Shown here in pieces: positions 14,788 to 15,846 of a stretch of 15,846 bases of DNA. Below the pieces are notes generated by a model, which saw only the letters and a list, made by a program, of their open reading frames with translations, searched no databases and was not told where the DNA came from. The DNA comes from Porticoccus sp965660005 (GTDB lineage: Bacteria > Pseudomonadota > Gammaproteobacteria > Pseudomonadales > Porticoccaceae). The position numbers were made by a program, and so were the translations under genes. Each line of letters opens with the position of its first letter. The first letter of the stretch is position 1. Location: assembly GCF_965660005.1 (NCBI RefSeq), contig NZ_CBFHYF010000038.1:1-15846 (forward strand). The letters are read 5' to 3'.

Positions 14788-15846
14788 ATGGATTGGATAG
14801 GAATAGTATTTGAAAGCCGCATCCGGTTCCTTCTTGATTGGATTAAGCAAGACAATGTTGGGCCGGCATTAGCCGCGATTATTACTGTCTTTGGCCTTAG
14901 CATCATCCTCGTAGCGCTTGTCCAAACTATCCGTCAGTATCGGCTGGTTCTGTTGGCCCGATCTGTCGTAGGTAAGCGAACTGAAGAGGAATTTGCCAAA
15001 GACTTCAATCTAATCGACCAGGACCTATCGGCCGTGCCTATGATGGATACGGCATGGAGCGAGTTCTCAGAAACGTTAGTACATCCAGATTTCGACGAGC
15101 AGGGTAATCTAGTCACACCCTGCAAGAACACGCAGCGTCCCCAATCGTACTTCAATCTCCGTGAGCTCCGTATGGGGCCTGACTTTGTGAAGGTATTCCC
15201 TTCAGTGTTTGTCGGGATTGGTCTGTCGCTTACTTTTTTGGGTCTAATTTCTGCTCTTGGCGAAGCGGTTCAAGCTATCAATGCCTCGGCAGGGGATACC
15301 AGTAATATCCAGCAGGCAATTGGGAATTTGCTGCACATCTCGTCAGCAAAGTTCTATGCGTCATTGTTTGCGTTGTTTATGTCGGTTCTTTTGACTATCT
15401 CGCTTCGGTTAATGTCGTGGAGTTTATCTAGACAGCTGGCTGGATTTAATCGATCGATTGAGGCTGGGGTTAGATTTCTGGGGCCGGAGCAACTAGCTCT
15501 CGATGCGAACCAATTATTAGAGAATCAACTCGCCCAGTTGAAAACTTTTAATACGGACTTGGCTATGAAGATTGGTGAGCAAGTGCAGTCATCTCTCGAA
15601 CAGAGCTTGGCTCCTGTGATCCAAAAGCTCGACGATATGGGTGGCGATATGACTCAGCAGAATATCGACGCCATCAAGAACATTAGCGAAGAGGTCACTA
15701 AAGGGATCCAGGGCGCGACTGCAGGTTCGATGGATCGGGTGGCCGCTACTCTAGACTCTATTTCCGGCAAGCTAGGTGGCCTGAGCGACAGGCTCAGCGG
15801 GGCATTAGCTAATTTTGATGCTGAGTTCCGTCAAATGCTTGAGGGC
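14788..15846 (+). CDS. zorA: Zorya anti-phage system, ZorA-like MotA/ExbB-family channel subunit (3' end beyond window)
   Basis: The frame runs from ATG 14788 (GAGG at 14777-14780, 7 nt upstream) through 353 codons to the window's last base without a stop. The first membrane helix is about residues 25-46. A cytoplasmic segment (47-132) is followed by FPSVFVGIGLSLTFLGLISAL (137-157), the Gly-rich MotA/TolQ/ExbB helix, and a third span near 187-207 (SSAKFYASLFALFMSVLLT). After residue ~235 the protein becomes a long hydrophilic helix with heptad character (LLENQLAQLKTFNTDLAMKIGEQ, VQSSLEQSLAPVIQKLDDM and beyond). In characterised Zorya systems ZorA pairs with ZorB as a proton-driven membrane complex with a long cytoplasmic tail, and ZorC/D or ZorE act on phage DNA. 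ZorB and effectors would lie to the right. An unrelated ExbB-like protein with a coiled tail is the main alternative. Confidence 0.78.
   Translation, partial: MDWIGIVFESRIRFLLDWIKQDNVGPALAAIITVFGLSIILVALVQTIRQYRLVLLARSVVGKRTEEEFAKDFNLIDQDLSAVPMMDTAWSEFSETLVHPDFDEQGNLVTPCKNTQRPQSYFNLRELRMGPDFVKVFPSVFVGIGLSLTFLGLISALGEAVQAINASAGDTSNIQQAIGNLLHISSAKFYASLFALFMSVLLTISLRLMSWSLSRQLAGFNRSIEAGVRFLGPEQLALDANQLLENQLAQLKTFNTDLAMKIGEQVQSSLEQSLAPVIQKLDDMGGDMTQQNIDAIKNISEEVTKGIQGATAGSMDRVAATLDSISGKLGGLSDRLSGALANFDAEFRQMLEG

Larger units (their letters stand above)
9428..15846. mobile_element. Genomic island integrated at tRNA-Arg(CCU), left end; continues past the window
   Basis: Housekeeping genes stop at the tRNA fragment. 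To its right are only accessory genes: a small membrane peptide, an NRPS-like pathway and a Zorya-like defence gene, with lower-GC intergenic DNA. The tRNA 3' fragment points left, so the element must lie to the right; the recombined intact tRNA and probably the integrase gene should be at the far end. No integrase is visible here. The boundary is strongly supported, but the extent and type (prophage, ICE or non-conjugative island) are unknown. Confidence 0.75.

Overview
The window looks like a gammaproteobacterial chromosome, probably from an aquatic or marine lineage; genus cannot be fixed from sequence alone. The basis is close resemblance to enterobacterial and pseudomonad proteins: YadG/YadH, long-form QueF, a CyaB-type adenylate cyclase, YdjA-type nitroreductase, YihY/BrkB and RsmE. 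It splits into two parts at about position 9430-9476.

Left part (1-9430), conserved chromosome. The first ~107 bases appear to be the trailing end of a CRISPR array: one complete 36-nt repeat, a 33-nt spacer and a 3'-degenerate terminal repeat. A co-directional set follows: an ABC-2 exporter (yadG-yadH, 4-nt overlap) and queF 8 nt later. A membrane-anchored class III adenylate cyclase (minus strand) converges on queF. A nitroreductase lies divergent to the cyclase. Next come tRNA-Ser(GGA) with a strong terminator and an upstream partial copy of its own 5' end, a YihY/BrkB membrane protein, a GST-family protein, rsmE (the last two on the minus strand), and a lytic-transglycosylase-like lipoprotein.

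Boundary. On the minus strand at 9428-9476 is only the 3' part of a tRNA-Arg(CCU) gene, from the anticodon stem to CCA. This is the expected remnant when a tyrosine-recombinase element integrates into a tRNA 3' end. Its orientation predicts that the element extends to the right and that the intact tRNA lies beyond the window.

Right part (9477-15846+), accessory island with more AT-rich stretches. It holds a non-coding lead-in with homopolymer tracts, a 52-residue two-helix membrane peptide whose reading frame crosses a run of nine C, a 29-residue peptide gene overlapping a GNAT acetyltransferase gene, and a convergent pair encoding an Sfp-type phosphopantetheinyl transferase and a stand-alone adenylation-carrier-thioesterase (A-T-TE) NRPS-like enzyme. 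At the right edge begins a MotA/ExbB-like membrane protein with a long helical tail, best read as ZorA of a Zorya anti-phage system; the frame stays open to the last base. The A-T-TE enzyme, its activating transferase and the acetyltransferase could form a compact small-molecule pathway. Its A domain lacks the aspartate that normally contacts the substrate alpha-amino group.
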